DNA of 61,440 nucleotides from Deinococcus piscis (GCF_014653275.1 NZ_BNAL01000016.1:1-61440); one strand, 5' to 3'. Counted from the stretch's first letter, positions 7,582-20,280 are shown. Program-made: numbers and translations. The notes: a model not told the origin generated them from the letters alone.

Positions 7582-8760
7582 GTGCGTGTAAGTTTCACCG
7601 TTCTTGGCCTGCTGATGGCCGCTTTCCTGGCCCTGCTGGCCCCAGCTGCTCCGGCGCTGGCCCGCTACGGCACCCTCCCCCAGCCCTCGGACCGGCCACT
7701 GAACATCCTGCTGGCTGGCGTGACTCCCAAATATCCTCCCAGCGCCATCTGGCCTTATCCGGCAGCCCCCGAAGACTTTACGGGCCTGACCGATACCATC
7801 ATGCTGGCGCAGATTCACCCTGACGGCACCGTCAAGCTGCTGTCGGTGCCCCGCGACTCGTGGGTCGAAATTCCCGGCGTAGGCATGAGCAAAATCAATG
7901 CCAGCAACGCACGTGGCGGCCCCGACCTGCTCACGCAGACAGTCGGTGACCTGACCGGGCTGCCGGTGGACGGCTACGCGCTGCTCTCGCTGCACGCCGT
8001 GCGTTCCGTGACTGACGCGGCTGGCGGCGTGACTGTAGAAGTCAAGCAGCCCATGAAGTACGACGACAACGCCGGGGGGCTGCACATTGACCTGAGGCCG
8101 GGTGTGCAGCGGCTGAACGGCGAGCAGATGGAAGGCTTTCTCCGCTTTCGCCATGACAACCTCAGCGACATTGGCCGGATCGGACGCCAGCAGCAGTTCG
8201 TGACTGCTTTTACGGGGCAGCTCAAGCAGCCGCTGAACTGGTGGCGCTGGCCGGTGGTGGCCGGGGCCCTGAACGCCAACACCAAGTCCGACCTGACACG
8301 CAGCGAGGTGGGCGCGGTGCTGGCCGCCGCCCTGCACGGCCCCAAAGTCAACACCTTCATGGTGCCGGGGGACTTTGGAGAGCGGGGCACCTGGGCCGTA
8401 GACCACGCCGCGCTGCGTGAGCTGGTGACGCGGGAATTCAGCGGTCAGGCCCAGACACACTCGGACACAGGCGACCACGATGTTCAGGCAGCAGCCCTCA
8501 ATACCGATATGTCGGTCACCATCCTGAACGTGGGCGCACCTTCGGGCAGCGCGGGCAGGCTGGCCGATACGCTACGTGCACAGGGCTTTAACAACCTGAC
8601 CGTGGGCAACGGTGAAGGCCCGCTCGCCACTACGCAGATTCAGGGCCCCGCCGCCGAGCAGGTCCAGGCGCTGCTCAACTTCGGAGAAGCCGACACCACC
8701 CCCAATCCAGACGGCAGTGACCTGGTGATTCGCCTGGGGGCGGACGTTCCGCTGCCCTGA
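7582..8760 (+). CDS. LytR-CpsA-Psr (LCP) family cell-envelope ligase
   Basis: A 392-residue exported protein. From GTG 7582 the product begins with a signal peptide or anchor (VRVSFTVLGLLMAAFLALLA). The LCP domain follows: NILLAGVTPKY, then LTDTIMLAQIHPDGTVKLLSVPRDSWVEI (phosphate-binding D and R residues) and GFLRFRHDNLSDIGRIGRQQQF (the conserved R-x-R/D and R-x-x-R-Q-Q block). A C-terminal LytR_C-type domain is suggested by VTILNVGAPSGSAGRLADTL. LCP enzymes transfer lipid-linked glycopolymers to the cell wall outside the membrane. A longer reading from 7363 would pass through repeat copy A and lacks a signal peptide at its N-terminus, so I rejected it. Confidence 0.88.
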   Translation: MRVSFTVLGLLMAAFLALLAPAAPALARYGTLPQPSDRPLNILLAGVTPKYPPSAIWPYPAAPEDFTGLTDTIMLAQIHPDGTVKLLSVPRDSWVEIPGVGMSKINASNARGGPDLLTQTVGDLTGLPVDGYALLSLHAVRSVTDAAGGVTVEVKQPMKYDDNAGGLHIDLRPGVQRLNGEQMEGFLRFRHDNLSDIGRIGRQQQFVTAFTGQLKQPLNWWRWPVVAGALNANTKSDLTRSEVGAVLAAALHGPKVNTFMVPGDFGERGTWAVDHAALRELVTREFSGQAQTHSDTGDHDVQAAALNTDMSVTILNVGAPSGSAGRLADTLRAQGFNNLTVGNGEGPLATTQIQGPAAEQVQALLNFGEADTTPNPDGSDLVIRLGADVPLP

Positions 8761-8781
8761 GCCTACCCCCAGAAACCGGAG

Positions 8782-9618
8782 CTAGCCCCGCTCGCGCCCA
8801 GCCACCGGGGCTTCGAGCCGGAGCGGGGGCAAACTTGGCGCGACAGGGGCACTCACCTGGGTGCGCCAGTTCAGCAGCTGTGCGCGTACCGCAGAGGCCG
8901 AAGACGGACGGACCCCAGCCTGCGGCCTGAGCAGCTGATGGGTGAGCGCCTCAGCCTGGTGCTGAAAAGGCAGCTGAGAGCAGCCCCCGGCAGGCAGCGG
9001 CGCACTCTCCGGCTCCGGCAGCGCCCCCCAGAGCCCCCAGTACAGCAGCAGACCCACCCCGTACAGGTCGCTCTGCGGGCCTAAGCCAGCGCCCATCTCG
9101 GCCTCGGGACTGCGGAACGCAGGCGTGCCAATCTGTCCAGACAGGTCCTCGCCAAGCGGCCCGCTGAGGTCATAATCCACCAACGTGGCATGCCCCGAAG
9201 GCTGCACCAAAATGTTGTCGGGCTTCACGTCGCGGTGCAGCGTACCCAGGCGGTGCATATGGTCCAGGCCTTCGAGCACGTCGGCCAGGGTGGTCAGGTA
9301 AGCGTAGGGTTCGCAGCGCAGAGCCGGGCGCTGACGGTAGTGGGCAAACAGCGTATCTCCAGGCACCCAGCTCATGATCAGGGCGGGGTATTCGCCCAGT
9401 TGGGTCAGCCGCACGATGCGGGCCAGCCGCTGGTGGCGAAACTGCTGGCCCACCTCCAACTCACGCTGGGCATGGGCCAGCATTGAGGGCCGAAACAGCT
9501 TGACGGTGCAGGGCTGACCGCCAGGAGTCACCGCCAGGTACGCCACAGCGTGCGAGCCCGTGCCCACCGGGCGCACCAGACGGATTCCCCCCTCCAGTCG
9601 CTTGCCTGCCAGTGCCAT
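8782..9618 (-). CDS. Serine/threonine protein kinase
   Basis: About 278 residues, a kinase domain with little else. The glycine loop is VGTGSHAVAYLAV, the ATP-anchoring lysine lies in CTVKLFRPS, the catalytic loop is LHRDVKPDNILV, the metal motif is DYD in LVDYDLSGPLG (DFG variant), and the activation segment ends IGTPAFRSPEAE with SDLYGVGLLLYW after it. There is no PASTA or membrane segment, so it is probably cytoplasmic. ATG 9618 fits a -10 TAGCGT (9626-9631) ending 7 bases upstream; the GTG at 9627 would overlap that hexamer. It is convergent with the LCP gene, 21 bp apart. Confidence 0.9.
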   Translation of the reverse strand: MALAGKRLEGGIRLVRPVGTGSHAVAYLAVTPGGQPCTVKLFRPSMLAHAQRELEVGQQFRHQRLARIVRLTQLGEYPALIMSWVPGDTLFAHYRQRPALRCEPYAYLTTLADVLEGLDHMHRLGTLHRDVKPDNILVQPSGHATLVDYDLSGPLGEDLSGQIGTPAFRSPEAEMGAGLGPQSDLYGVGLLLYWGLWGALPEPESAPLPAGGCSQLPFQHQAEALTHQLLRPQAGVRPSSASAVRAQLLNWRTQVSAPVAPSLPPLRLEAPVAGRERG

Positions 9619-9786
9619 AAATTTCACGCTAGCGCATGGTCTATAAAGAATTCTGACAATCCCGGCCTGGGAAATCCCACCCCACTACAGCAGCCTAAGC
9701 ACACGCATGCAGAGGCGGGGGGAAGTCAGACCAGTCCCTCTTCTCACTGGAACCCCCCATTCTCTGCCCAGCTCTGCAAACCAGAT

Positions 9787-12006
9787 TCAGCGCAGCTGGA
9801 GCGGTGCCAGCTGGACTTCGGGCTGCGCGGCGCTGAGGGTGCCCGAGACTTCTGCGCCCGCCTCGCCGTACTCGCCAGCCAGACCGTTGCCGCTGCGGTC
9901 TATGCCGCCGCGCAGGGTAAACGTGCCCGCCCCCAGGTAGGCCGTGAAGCGTCCCTCGGCATCCAGTGGAGGCTGATAACTCTGGCCCCGGTCCGACTGC
10001 AATGAAAAGCCGGGAGTGGCGCTGACAGGCGGCGCTCCCAGCGCGGCGGCTGGGTTGATCATGCCGTAGCCGAAATACTCGTCGCGGCCAGCTGCGCCCA
10101 GGTCAGTGGCCGTGGCCGTCAGGCGGTCTGCCGTGTCCGCCGGGCCGGCAGTCACGCCTTTGGACAGCAGCAGCGCCGCCAGAGCACTCACCTGCGGCGC
10201 GGCCTGCGAAGTGCCCGCCTGGAAAGCGTAGCGCGGCTCATTCTTGGCATAGTCCCAATCGGTAGAGAAAATCTGGTCGGGCACTGGTGTTTTGTTCAGG
10301 GTTCCGCCGTTGAAGGTGGTGCCCAGTCCGGTCCCCCCCGGCGCACTGAGGGCCACCTCAGCGAAACGGTTCGAGAACTCAGAGTGGCGGGGAGCCGAAG
10401 CACCCGACAGAGTCACACTTCCCACCGCCAGCGCAGCGGGGCAGGCCGCTGGATACACCGGCGTCGTCCCGGAATAGTTGCCCGCTGCCGCGACCACCAG
10501 CACCCCGGCAGCGCGGGCCTCGGCCACGGCGTCACACATCGGCTGCGCCTGGGCTGCACTGATCTGCCCACCCAAGCTCAGGTTCATGACCTGTACCGGC
10601 GCAGGGTTACGGAACGTCTGCCCGTCCAGCGTCACGGTCTGGCCCGCTGCGTAGCGAATCCCCGCCACCACCTGGGCCACATCGGTATTGCCCAGGGCGT
10701 CAATCACGCGCACCGGCAGAATGCGGACCGGCGCACGGTAGGCCGCCCCCACCACGCCGCTGGGGCTCCACTTGGGATTGCTGAGCGCCTGCTCTCCCCA
10801 GCGAGCCGCAATGATGCCGCTCACATGGGTGCCGTGACTCTGCGGGGCGCGGCCCTGGAAGGCGGGATCGGTGGGATCGCGGTCTGCTCCGTCGCCGTCG
10901 CCATTGTCGTAGGCCGACTGGCCGGGGGCGGCGGGCACAAATCCCAGCACGTCGAGCGCGCCTTCCTGACTGGTCAGCAGTTGGCCTTGCAGATCGGGAT
11001 GGTCGTAGCGCACTCCGCTGTCGAGCACCGCCACGGTCACTGGCCGGGTGTAGCCTCCAGCTTCTATATCGCGCCACACAGCGCCGTAGCCCAGGGTACG
11101 GAACGCCCATTGTAGGGGCGCGTACTGGTCACTGGGCACCACCGGCTGCGCCAGCGCCTGCGGCGATGTGACCGCTTGCTGGCTCCTCAGCGGGGCACTG
11201 ACCACGGCGTACTCCACTGCTGGGTCCTGGCGGAGCAGCGCGGCCAGGGCTTCTGGGTCGGCGGCTTCGGCCAGCAGCGTCTGCCCGCCCAGCTGACCAG
11301 CCACCTGCGCCGCGCCGCGCTGCCAGCGGCCCGCCGAGTCCAGCGCCGCTTGCCTCTGCACACCACTCAGCGCACCCAGACCAGAGCCTACAGCTGTGCC
11401 CGGGACCTGCTCCAACTGCGCACCCACCGCCTGCGCCACAGCGGCGGCGCGGTACTTCACGATGACCTGAGTTGCCTCGCCCGCAGCGGGGGGCTGGACA
11501 TCTTCAGGGGTGGGGGTGGCGTCCTCGCCACTCACTTCTGGCCACTGCACCTGCCCACTCAGCACAAAGCGGCGGGCCTGCACCGTCCACTTTGAGGTGA
11601 TCCATTCGGTGCTGCCCGGCGCTTGCCAGCGAATGCGTATCACTCCACCCAGCTGAGGCTGCGCGGCGTCTGGGGCCACCGCTACGTTGCGGTCCACCCC
11701 ATTAATATCCAGCACCAGTGTCTTGTCGGCGGGGTTCTTGACTGTGGTCAGCGAGAGCCAGGCGGGCTTCTGTTCGACCCGCCAGTTGCCTGCAAAAGCC
11801 TTTTCGATGCGGCCCTGCTCGGCATAGCCCAGGTCCAGGGTCACCGCACCTTCAGGCGGCGTCATGCAGCCATCACATCCATCGGGTGGCAGGGCAGGCG
11901 GCGCGCTGACCGGAGGCTGCGGCGCAGGTTGCTGCACACACCCCAGCAGCAGAGCGGGCAGCAGGCCAGCCAGGGCCAAGTGAGAGCGCCGGAAAGGAGA
12001 CAACAT
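9787..12006 (-). CDS. Subtilisin-like serine protease (S8), lipoprotein
   Basis: About 739 residues. The N-terminus is a lipoprotein signal with lipobox LLLGC (…LPALLLGCVQQPAP), so the enzyme is membrane-anchored on the outer face. A beta-rich region of ~130 residues and a propeptide-like segment precede the catalytic domain, whose triad is clear: Asp in VAVLDSGVRYDHPDL, His in SHGTHVSGIIAARW, Ser in GTSQAAPQVSALAALLL, with the oxyanion Asn in VVAAAGNYSGT. The C-terminal ~80 residues form another beta-rich segment. ATG 12006 places the signal peptide correctly; a start 18 bases upstream is also open. A role in nutrient or surface-protein proteolysis is inferred. Confidence 0.92.
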   Translation of the reverse strand: MLSPFRRSHLALAGLLPALLLGCVQQPAPQPPVSAPPALPPDGCDGCMTPPEGAVTLDLGYAEQGRIEKAFAGNWRVEQKPAWLSLTTVKNPADKTLVLDINGVDRNVAVAPDAAQPQLGGVIRIRWQAPGSTEWITSKWTVQARRFVLSGQVQWPEVSGEDATPTPEDVQPPAAGEATQVIVKYRAAAVAQAVGAQLEQVPGTAVGSGLGALSGVQRQAALDSAGRWQRGAAQVAGQLGGQTLLAEAADPEALAALLRQDPAVEYAVVSAPLRSQQAVTSPQALAQPVVPSDQYAPLQWAFRTLGYGAVWRDIEAGGYTRPVTVAVLDSGVRYDHPDLQGQLLTSQEGALDVLGFVPAAPGQSAYDNGDGDGADRDPTDPAFQGRAPQSHGTHVSGIIAARWGEQALSNPKWSPSGVVGAAYRAPVRILPVRVIDALGNTDVAQVVAGIRYAAGQTVTLDGQTFRNPAPVQVMNLSLGGQISAAQAQPMCDAVAEARAAGVLVVAAAGNYSGTTPVYPAACPAALAVGSVTLSGASAPRHSEFSNRFAEVALSAPGGTGLGTTFNGGTLNKTPVPDQIFSTDWDYAKNEPRYAFQAGTSQAAPQVSALAALLLSKGVTAGPADTADRLTATATDLGAAGRDEYFGYGMINPAAALGAPPVSATPGFSLQSDRGQSYQPPLDAEGRFTAYLGAGTFTLRGGIDRSGNGLAGEYGEAGAEVSGTLSAAQPEVQLAPLQLR

Positions 12007-12080
12007 GGCTACAGCATGGCCCAAACCGGGGGCCGGGGGATGAAGGGTGGCCCTCCCCTCCTCATAAAGGGGGCGTGCCC

Positions 12081-12968
12081 TCAGCGCCGGGGCAGCAGCA
12101 GCACCTCTTCACGGGGAGTCCGCCACAGCGAGATAGATGCTCCTGCGGCCAGTGTGAGCCCCAGCAGGCCCAGGCCCCACAGCAGCCAGGGCCGGAAGTC
12201 ATTCAGGCGGCCCACCGGAGCCAGCTGACCCAGGTTAAAGGGCTGGGGCGAGGCTTCTTCCGCCAGGACATCCAGCGGCACCGGCACCGGGGCGCGGCCA
12301 GCCGGGACACGGACCGAAAAAGGCCCGCTGCCCCCCGGCTGCAGCACTCCTCCTGCCGACATGGGCGAATACACCGAACTGGTCACCCAGTAGGCGTAGC
12401 GGCCACGCGGCAATTCGGTGTCAATTACCAGGGTGTTGCCTCCCTCGGTGCGGACCTGCGGCGGGGGCGGCAGCGCAGGAGCAGCAGACTCAGGCTGCAC
12501 CCCAGGACCTGCCGCTCCGGTACCGGGCGTTTCTGGGCCCGCCGGTTCCGAAGCGTGGGCCCAGTGGGCCCCCTGCCCAGTCACGCGCAGGTGATACTGC
12601 CAGCCACCGCCCTCGGTCCGCAGGTTCAGGTCGGCCAGCGTGCTCTCGCCGCCCGAGCGGGTGCCAATAAAGATGTCCAGTGTCTGTGCCGAGAAGCCGC
12701 CGGGAGCGTTCCAGGGATTTTGCAGCGTTCCAAATTCGGTGCGGAAGGTCAGCACGCGGCCACGCGGCCACACCTCAAAGGAGCGCAGGTCCAGCGCTTC
12801 GGGCAAGAGGGCGGGCTGGGTGGGCAGTTCGGCGCTGCCGTCTCCGTGGGCATCACCGGTAGGGTCGGTCACACGCAGCAGCGGCTCACGCGACTGATAC
12901 GCCTGGGCCTGCGCCGGGAGCGCAGTCAGCAGGGCCATCAGGGCCGCGAAGCGGGTCCCCCTGTTCAC
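12081..12968 (-). CDS. Exported protein with glucodextranase-C (DOMON-like) domain
   Basis: A 295-residue protein with signal peptide (AALMALLTALPAQAQA) and a domain resembling the C-terminal domain of glucodextranase: LRVTDPTGDAHGDGSAELPT, LDLRSFEVWPRG, TFRTEFGTLQNPWNAPGGFS and QTLDIFIGT in family order, a fold that binds carbohydrate or haem-like ligands. A Pro/Ala linker and a second strand-rich half follow, then a C-terminal helix (WLLWGLGLLGLTLAAGASI) with a basic cytoplasmic tail, so it is anchored at both ends of the envelope-facing part. Its start overlaps the stop of the upstream ABC ATPase by 4 bases, which implies a joint function. No glycosidase domain is present. Confidence 0.72.
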   Translation of the reverse strand: MNRGTRFAALMALLTALPAQAQAYQSREPLLRVTDPTGDAHGDGSAELPTQPALLPEALDLRSFEVWPRGRVLTFRTEFGTLQNPWNAPGGFSAQTLDIFIGTRSGGESTLADLNLRTEGGGWQYHLRVTGQGAHWAHASEPAGPETPGTGAAGPGVQPESAAPALPPPPQVRTEGGNTLVIDTELPRGRYAYWVTSSVYSPMSAGGVLQPGGSGPFSVRVPAGRAPVPVPLDVLAEEASPQPFNLGQLAPVGRLNDFRPWLLWGLGLLGLTLAAGASISLWRTPREEVLLLPRR

Positions 12969-13681
12969 GCGCTCAGCACTCCATCAATCAAATGCAGGCG
13001 GCGGTCTGCCTGTGCGGCCAGCGTCTCATCATGGGTGACCAGCAGCACGCCGGTGCCCTGGCGACGGGCCAGGTCGAACATCAGCGCGGCGGCGGCGCGG
13101 GCATTTTGCTGGTCCAGGCTGCCTGTCGGTTCGTCGGCCAGCAGAGCGCGGGGCCGCGAAGCCAGCGCCCGCGCAATGGCAATGCGCTGCCGCTCGCCGC
13201 CGCTCAGCACGCCGGTGCTTTCTGCGCCGCGTCCGCCCAGGCCCACTGCGTCCAGCAGCTCCTGAACCCGCTTACGTCCGCCCGCTTGCCCGGCCAGCAG
13301 CAGCGGCACTTCCAGGTTCTCGGCCACGCTCAGGTCTTCGAGCAGGTAATGATGCTGAAATACGAATCCCAGCGATGAGGCCCGCAGCGCTGCCCGCGCC
13401 TGGGTGCCCAGGGTGTCTATGCGCGTCTGTCCCCACCACACCTCGCCGCTGCCGGGCGTGTCCAGCCCGCCCAGCAGGTGCAGCAGGGTGGACTTGCCGC
13501 TGCCCGAAGGGCCAGTCACCGCCACCACCTCGCCGGGGGCCACACCCAAGCTGACCGCGTGCAGCACGGCCCGCTCTCCAAAGGAATGTGACAGGTCAGC
13601 GGCGTACAGGGCATAAGGCACAGTGGCGGGGGCGGGGGGCGCAGGCTGAGAATAGGCAGGGCCAGGCTTCACGCCCGCCAT
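12965..13681 (-). CDS. ABC transporter ATP-binding protein, LolD/MacB type
   Basis: A 238-residue ATPase with Walker A GPSGSGKSTLLHLLGGLD, Q-loop FVFQHHYLLEDLS, signature LSGGERQRIAIARAL, Walker B ALLADEPTGSLD and H-loop LLVTHDETLA. The 'HHYLL' Q-loop and 'EPTGSLD' wording are those of the LolD/MacB/FtsE class, which drives lipoprotein or peptide extraction rather than solute import. No permease gene lies nearby; instead the next gene, overlapping by 4 bases, encodes the anchored glucodextranase-C-like protein. ATG 13681 was chosen because the reading frame before it contains no sensible protein. It is divergent from the thioredoxin-like gene at 13772. Confidence 0.88.
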   Translation of the reverse strand: MAGVKPGPAYSQPAPPAPATVPYALYAADLSHSFGERAVLHAVSLGVAPGEVVAVTGPSGSGKSTLLHLLGGLDTPGSGEVWWGQTRIDTLGTQARAALRASSLGFVFQHHYLLEDLSVAENLEVPLLLAGQAGGRKRVQELLDAVGLGGRGAESTGVLSGGERQRIAIARALASRPRALLADEPTGSLDQQNARAAAALMFDLARRQGTGVLLVTHDETLAAQADRRLHLIDGVLSA

Positions 13682-13771
13682 GCTAGAGCATGAATCCTGA
13701 CAGAAGCCCCTGCTCCGGAACATGCATCCAGCGCTCACGCCCACATCACCGGGCACGGGCACACTGGGTGC

Positions 13772-14245
13772 ATGACCCCTGTGCCCACGGCCCGCCGCAC
13801 GCTGCACCGACTGGCCCGCCACGCGCCTCTCGCCACGCTGCTGCTCACCCTTGGCCTGCCCTCCGCCGAGGCCAAGGTGCGCCTGGGCGACACGCTGCCG
13901 GCCCATCCCTGGGCGGCGCAGGGGCGTGAGCTGGTGGTGGTGTATGGGTCCGGCTGCGGCGACATGGCCGGGCTGTGGGACGCCACGCTTGCCAGTGGCC
14001 TGCCGGTGCGGGCGGTGTTCGCAGAGGGTGACCTGCGCCGCACCGCCCGCGCACCCGTCACGCCGTGGCACGGTGAGGACGCAGGCCGCTTTGCCCGGCA
14101 GCTGCGTGTGGCGCAGTATCCCACCATCTTGCTTGTCCAAGACGGACGGCTGATGAACGTCTGGGAGGGAGAATTTGATGCGGAGCAAGTGGCTATAGAC
14201 CAGGGCGCGGCCATAGACACCAGGCCAAAACCTGAGAACCTTTGA
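13772..14245 (+). CDS. Exported thioredoxin-like protein with CxxM site
   Basis: A 157-residue protein with a signal peptide (LATLLLTLGLPSAEA cleavage region). The mature part reads as a thioredoxin fold: ELVVVYGSGCGDMAGLWD at the usual active-site position and QYPTILLVQDGRLMNVWEG with the cis-proline and the following strand. The resolving cysteine is replaced (C-G-D-M), so it cannot run normal disulfide exchange with itself; a single-cysteine role is possible. It is divergent from the ABC ATPase gene, and ends just before the GNAT gene promoter. Confidence 0.65.
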   Translation: MTPVPTARRTLHRLARHAPLATLLLTLGLPSAEAKVRLGDTLPAHPWAAQGRELVVVYGSGCGDMAGLWDATLASGLPVRAVFAEGDLRRTARAPVTPWHGEDAGRFARQLRVAQYPTILLVQDGRLMNVWEGEFDAEQVAIDQGAAIDTRPKPENL

Positions 14246-14413
14246 CGCACGCCTTCAGACCCACGCTTTCAGCCCCCAGACCTTGACCCCACAGCAACGC
14301 TGCAAATGGCGCGATGGGCAAAGGGGCAGCTGCATCACTCCAATTGCCGTCCTGCTCAACACTTTTCCCGCTCTGCCCGCAGAGAAATCATCTGTTCCTT
14401 TTGTCAAATGCAC

Positions 14414-14419
14414 TAGACT
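14414..14419 (+). promoter_or_regulatory. -10 hexamer of GNAT gene
   Basis: TAGACT lies 6 bases before GTG 14426 and only 3 before ATG 14423, so the GTG is the better leaderless start. Confidence 0.5.
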
Positions 14420-14425
14420 GGGATG

Positions 14426-15073
14426 GTGTTCCGCCGCTCCGCGCCCTCTCCCCAGCCCGCGGTCCAGTGGGGTCAGGTCCAGCTGCTTGAGCTGCGGCAG
14501 TTGCGCCGGGCCGACTGGCACGCGCTCTATGCGCTGTACCGCGACCCGGAGCTGGCCCGCCTGAATGCTGCCGAGCCGACCCGCATTCCGCGCTGGATGT
14601 TCCGGTTGCTGCTGCTGGCCGAGCAAGGCCACGAGCGCATGAGCTTTGGGGTGATGGTCGGCGGGCACCTGGTCGGCAACGCCGAACTGTACGGTTTTGG
14701 CCCGGCGCGCCCGGCCCAGCCCACCCGCGCCACGCTGGGGGTGATGCTGGCCCGCTCCTCCTGGGGTCAGGGCTACGGGCAGGACACGCTCAACGCTCTG
14801 CTTGCCTGGGGTTTTGGTGCAGTGCCGGGCAGCCCTGACCCAGCGCTAGAGCGCATCCGCCTGAGCACCCTGGGCAGCAACCAGCGCGCACAGACGGCTT
14901 TTAGGCGCGTGGGCTTTGAGGAAAAGGGCCGCTTTGAGCAGCGAGGCCACACCGAAGTCAACATGGAACTGCGCCGCGAGGATTGGCTGGCCCGGCACCC
15001 TGATTCCGTCTCTTCTGTCCCTGCTGCCTCTTCTTCCCCGCTTGCTCCTTCCCCAATTGGAGGTCCCTCATGA
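14426..15073 (+). CDS. GNAT acetyltransferase, RimJ/RimL-like
   Basis: About 215 residues. The GNAT_3 pattern is visible: VQLLELRQLRRADWHALYAL at the start, then GVMVGGHLVGNAEL, the acetyl-CoA loop SSWGQGYGQDTLNALLAWGF (Q/R-x-x-G-x-G/A), and NQRAQTAFRRVGFEEKGRF. A Ser/Ala/Pro-rich tail of ~20 residues ends the protein. It would acetylate an amino group, possibly a protein N-terminus; the substrate is unknown. Its stop overlaps the next gene's ATG (ATGA), so the two form an operon with the 2-hydroxyacid dehydrogenase. Confidence 0.85.
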   Translation: MFRRSAPSPQPAVQWGQVQLLELRQLRRADWHALYALYRDPELARLNAAEPTRIPRWMFRLLLLAEQGHERMSFGVMVGGHLVGNAELYGFGPARPAQPTRATLGVMLARSSWGQGYGQDTLNALLAWGFGAVPGSPDPALERIRLSTLGSNQRAQTAFRRVGFEEKGRFEQRGHTEVNMELRREDWLARHPDSVSSVPAASSSPLAPSPIGGPS

Positions 15074-15969
15074 AAGTGATTGTTCCCGACCTGCCCGCCT
15101 TCCAGAGTTTGGCCAAGCATGGTGCCGAGCTGCTGCCCTACCGCTCCCAAGACGGCCAGACCTTTGACCAGGCCGATGGCGTGATCTTTTTGCTGGGCGT
15201 GGAGCAGGCCCAGCGCCGCGCCCTGATGAACACGCCAGGCGTGCAGTGGGTGCTGACCCTGACCGCCGGAGTGGACCACCTCGCGCCCGACTTGCCGCAG
15301 GGCGTGCGGCTGTTCAATGCCAACGCCCTCCACGCCCACGCCGTCGCCGTGCATGTGGTGGCTGGCCTGCTGGCGGCATCGCGGCAGCTGCACACCTACC
15401 GTGATGCGCAGCGTGAGGGACAGTGGCAGCGCCTGCCTGAGCGAATGCATACGCTGCAAGGCCAACGGGTGGCCCTGTGGGGCTACGGCCACATTGGGCG
15501 CGAAATTGAGCGTCTGCTGGAGCCGTTCGGCGCTGAGGTGTTCACCGTCCGCAGCGGCAGCAGTGAGCAGGAGAAAGCCGAGGTGCGTGCCCAGGCCGAC
15601 TTTCTGGTGCTGTTGCTGCCCAGCACGCCAGACACGCGGGGCAGTATTGACGCTGAATTCCTGCGCGGCATGAAACCTGGGGCCTGGCTATACAACATCG
15701 GACGCGGCGACCTGGTCGTGCAGGACGACTTGGTGGAGGTGCTGCGCGGGGGTCACCTGGGCGGCGCTCTGCTGGATGTGACTGAACCCGAACCGCTCCC
15801 CGCCGGGCATCCCCTCTGGAGCCTGGACAATGTGATTCTTACTCCCCACGTCGGCAGTGCCACCGCCGACCTGAACGAGCGGGCCGCCGATTATGCCGGA
15901 GCCTTCTTGCAAGCCCTGCTCCAAGGCAAGCAGCCAGAAGGCGAAGTGGACACCGGACGCGGGTACTGA
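15070..15969 (+). CDS. D-isomer specific 2-hydroxyacid dehydrogenase
   Basis: A 299-residue NAD(P)-dependent enzyme. The nucleotide-binding motif is ALWGYGHIGREIERLL, and the catalytic set is present: Arg in YNIGRGDLVVQ, Glu in LDVTEPEPLPAGHPLW and His in ILTPHVGS. The short N-terminal substrate domain and VTLTAGVDHLA-type segment (LTLTAGVDHLAPDLP) place it with the GhrA-like glyoxylate/hydroxypyruvate reductases. GGAGG 8 bases before the ATG is a clear ribosome site, and the 4-base overlap with the GNAT gene couples them. Substrate is unknown. Confidence 0.88.
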   Translation: MKVIVPDLPAFQSLAKHGAELLPYRSQDGQTFDQADGVIFLLGVEQAQRRALMNTPGVQWVLTLTAGVDHLAPDLPQGVRLFNANALHAHAVAVHVVAGLLAASRQLHTYRDAQREGQWQRLPERMHTLQGQRVALWGYGHIGREIERLLEPFGAEVFTVRSGSSEQEKAEVRAQADFLVLLLPSTPDTRGSIDAEFLRGMKPGAWLYNIGRGDLVVQDDLVEVLRGGHLGGALLDVTEPEPLPAGHPLWSLDNVILTPHVGSATADLNERAADYAGAFLQALLQGKQPEGEVDTGRGY

Positions 15970-16297
15970 TACAGAGTGGGGTGATATCGCCAAAAGCAGC
16001 GATATCGCCCAGTGGGAAGAACCGGTACAGCAACCTAGGCGAGCGATACGCACTGCGGGACCGGCAACACTGTGGAGCCCAGATGAAATAGAAAGGTACT
16101 GCTTCTCCAGAGTCTATGGAATGGAACCCGACCCAATCCATATGACCGGAGGAGCGGTCCTTCCTTCAGCCTCAAGTCACCACCTCTCAAGTCCTATGTC
16201 TCCCAAAGACTGTGGGGCGGTGATGGGTGATTTTGCTTAGGCTGGGGGGAGAAAACCGGAGGCACACAGCCCACCCAGTCCTATCCCCTTACACCGC
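15970..16297. other. 328-bp intergenic region
   Basis: Apart from the hairpin at 15979-16010, the region holds a weak inverted repeat (ATGGAATGG / CCAATCCAT near 16117-16142) and no convincing open reading frame, promoter or RNA. It lies between convergent genes (dehydrogenase and pilT). Confidence 0.5.
15979..16010. terminator. 12-bp stem hairpin after 2-hydroxyacid dehydrogenase
   Basis: GGGTGATATCGC (15979-15990) and GCGATATCGCCC (15999-16010) pair with one G-T wobble around the loop CAAAAGCA, 9 bases after the stop codon. There is no T tract. Confidence 0.5.
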
Positions 16298-17494
<1,197 letters not shown>

Positions 17495-17532
17495 GGGTAT
17501 CTTCCTTTAGCTTTGGAGCGTGAGTGCGCGGC

Positions 17533-20175
<2,643 letters not shown>

Positions 20176-20258
20176 GCATCCTCCTGCGTGCGCCCAGCAG
20201 CCGGAGCGCAGTCAACATCAAGTGAATTGCCAGAATGAAATCCAAAACCCCTCAGCGC

Positions 20259-20273
20259 GGAGCGTTTCGCTCC
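20259..20273. terminator. Small hairpin between yqeG and pilF
   Basis: GGAGCG-TTT-CGCTCC lies 8 bases beyond the yqeG stop on the minus strand; a TTTT run comes only ~13 bases later. Termination is plausible but weak. Confidence 0.3.
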
Positions 20274-20280
20274 AAAGGAC

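Noticed and set aside
13735..14250. Long upstream part of the ABC ATPase frame (to 14188) and nearby antisense frames
   Set aside because: These run through the oppositely transcribed thioredoxin-like gene, whose signal peptide and fold are convincing.
14304..14340. Fourth copy of the 59-bp element
   Set aside because: Only CAAAT and TCACTCCA match, and the spacing is one base off; not enough to annotate.
16117..16142. Inverted repeat ATGGAATGG / CCAATCCAT as an IS end
   Set aside because: Imperfect, without a transposase or target duplication nearby.
15893..16240. 115-codon plus-strand open frame in the dehydrogenase-pilT gap
   Set aside because: Starts inside the dehydrogenase gene in another frame and runs through the hairpin; no coding-like composition.
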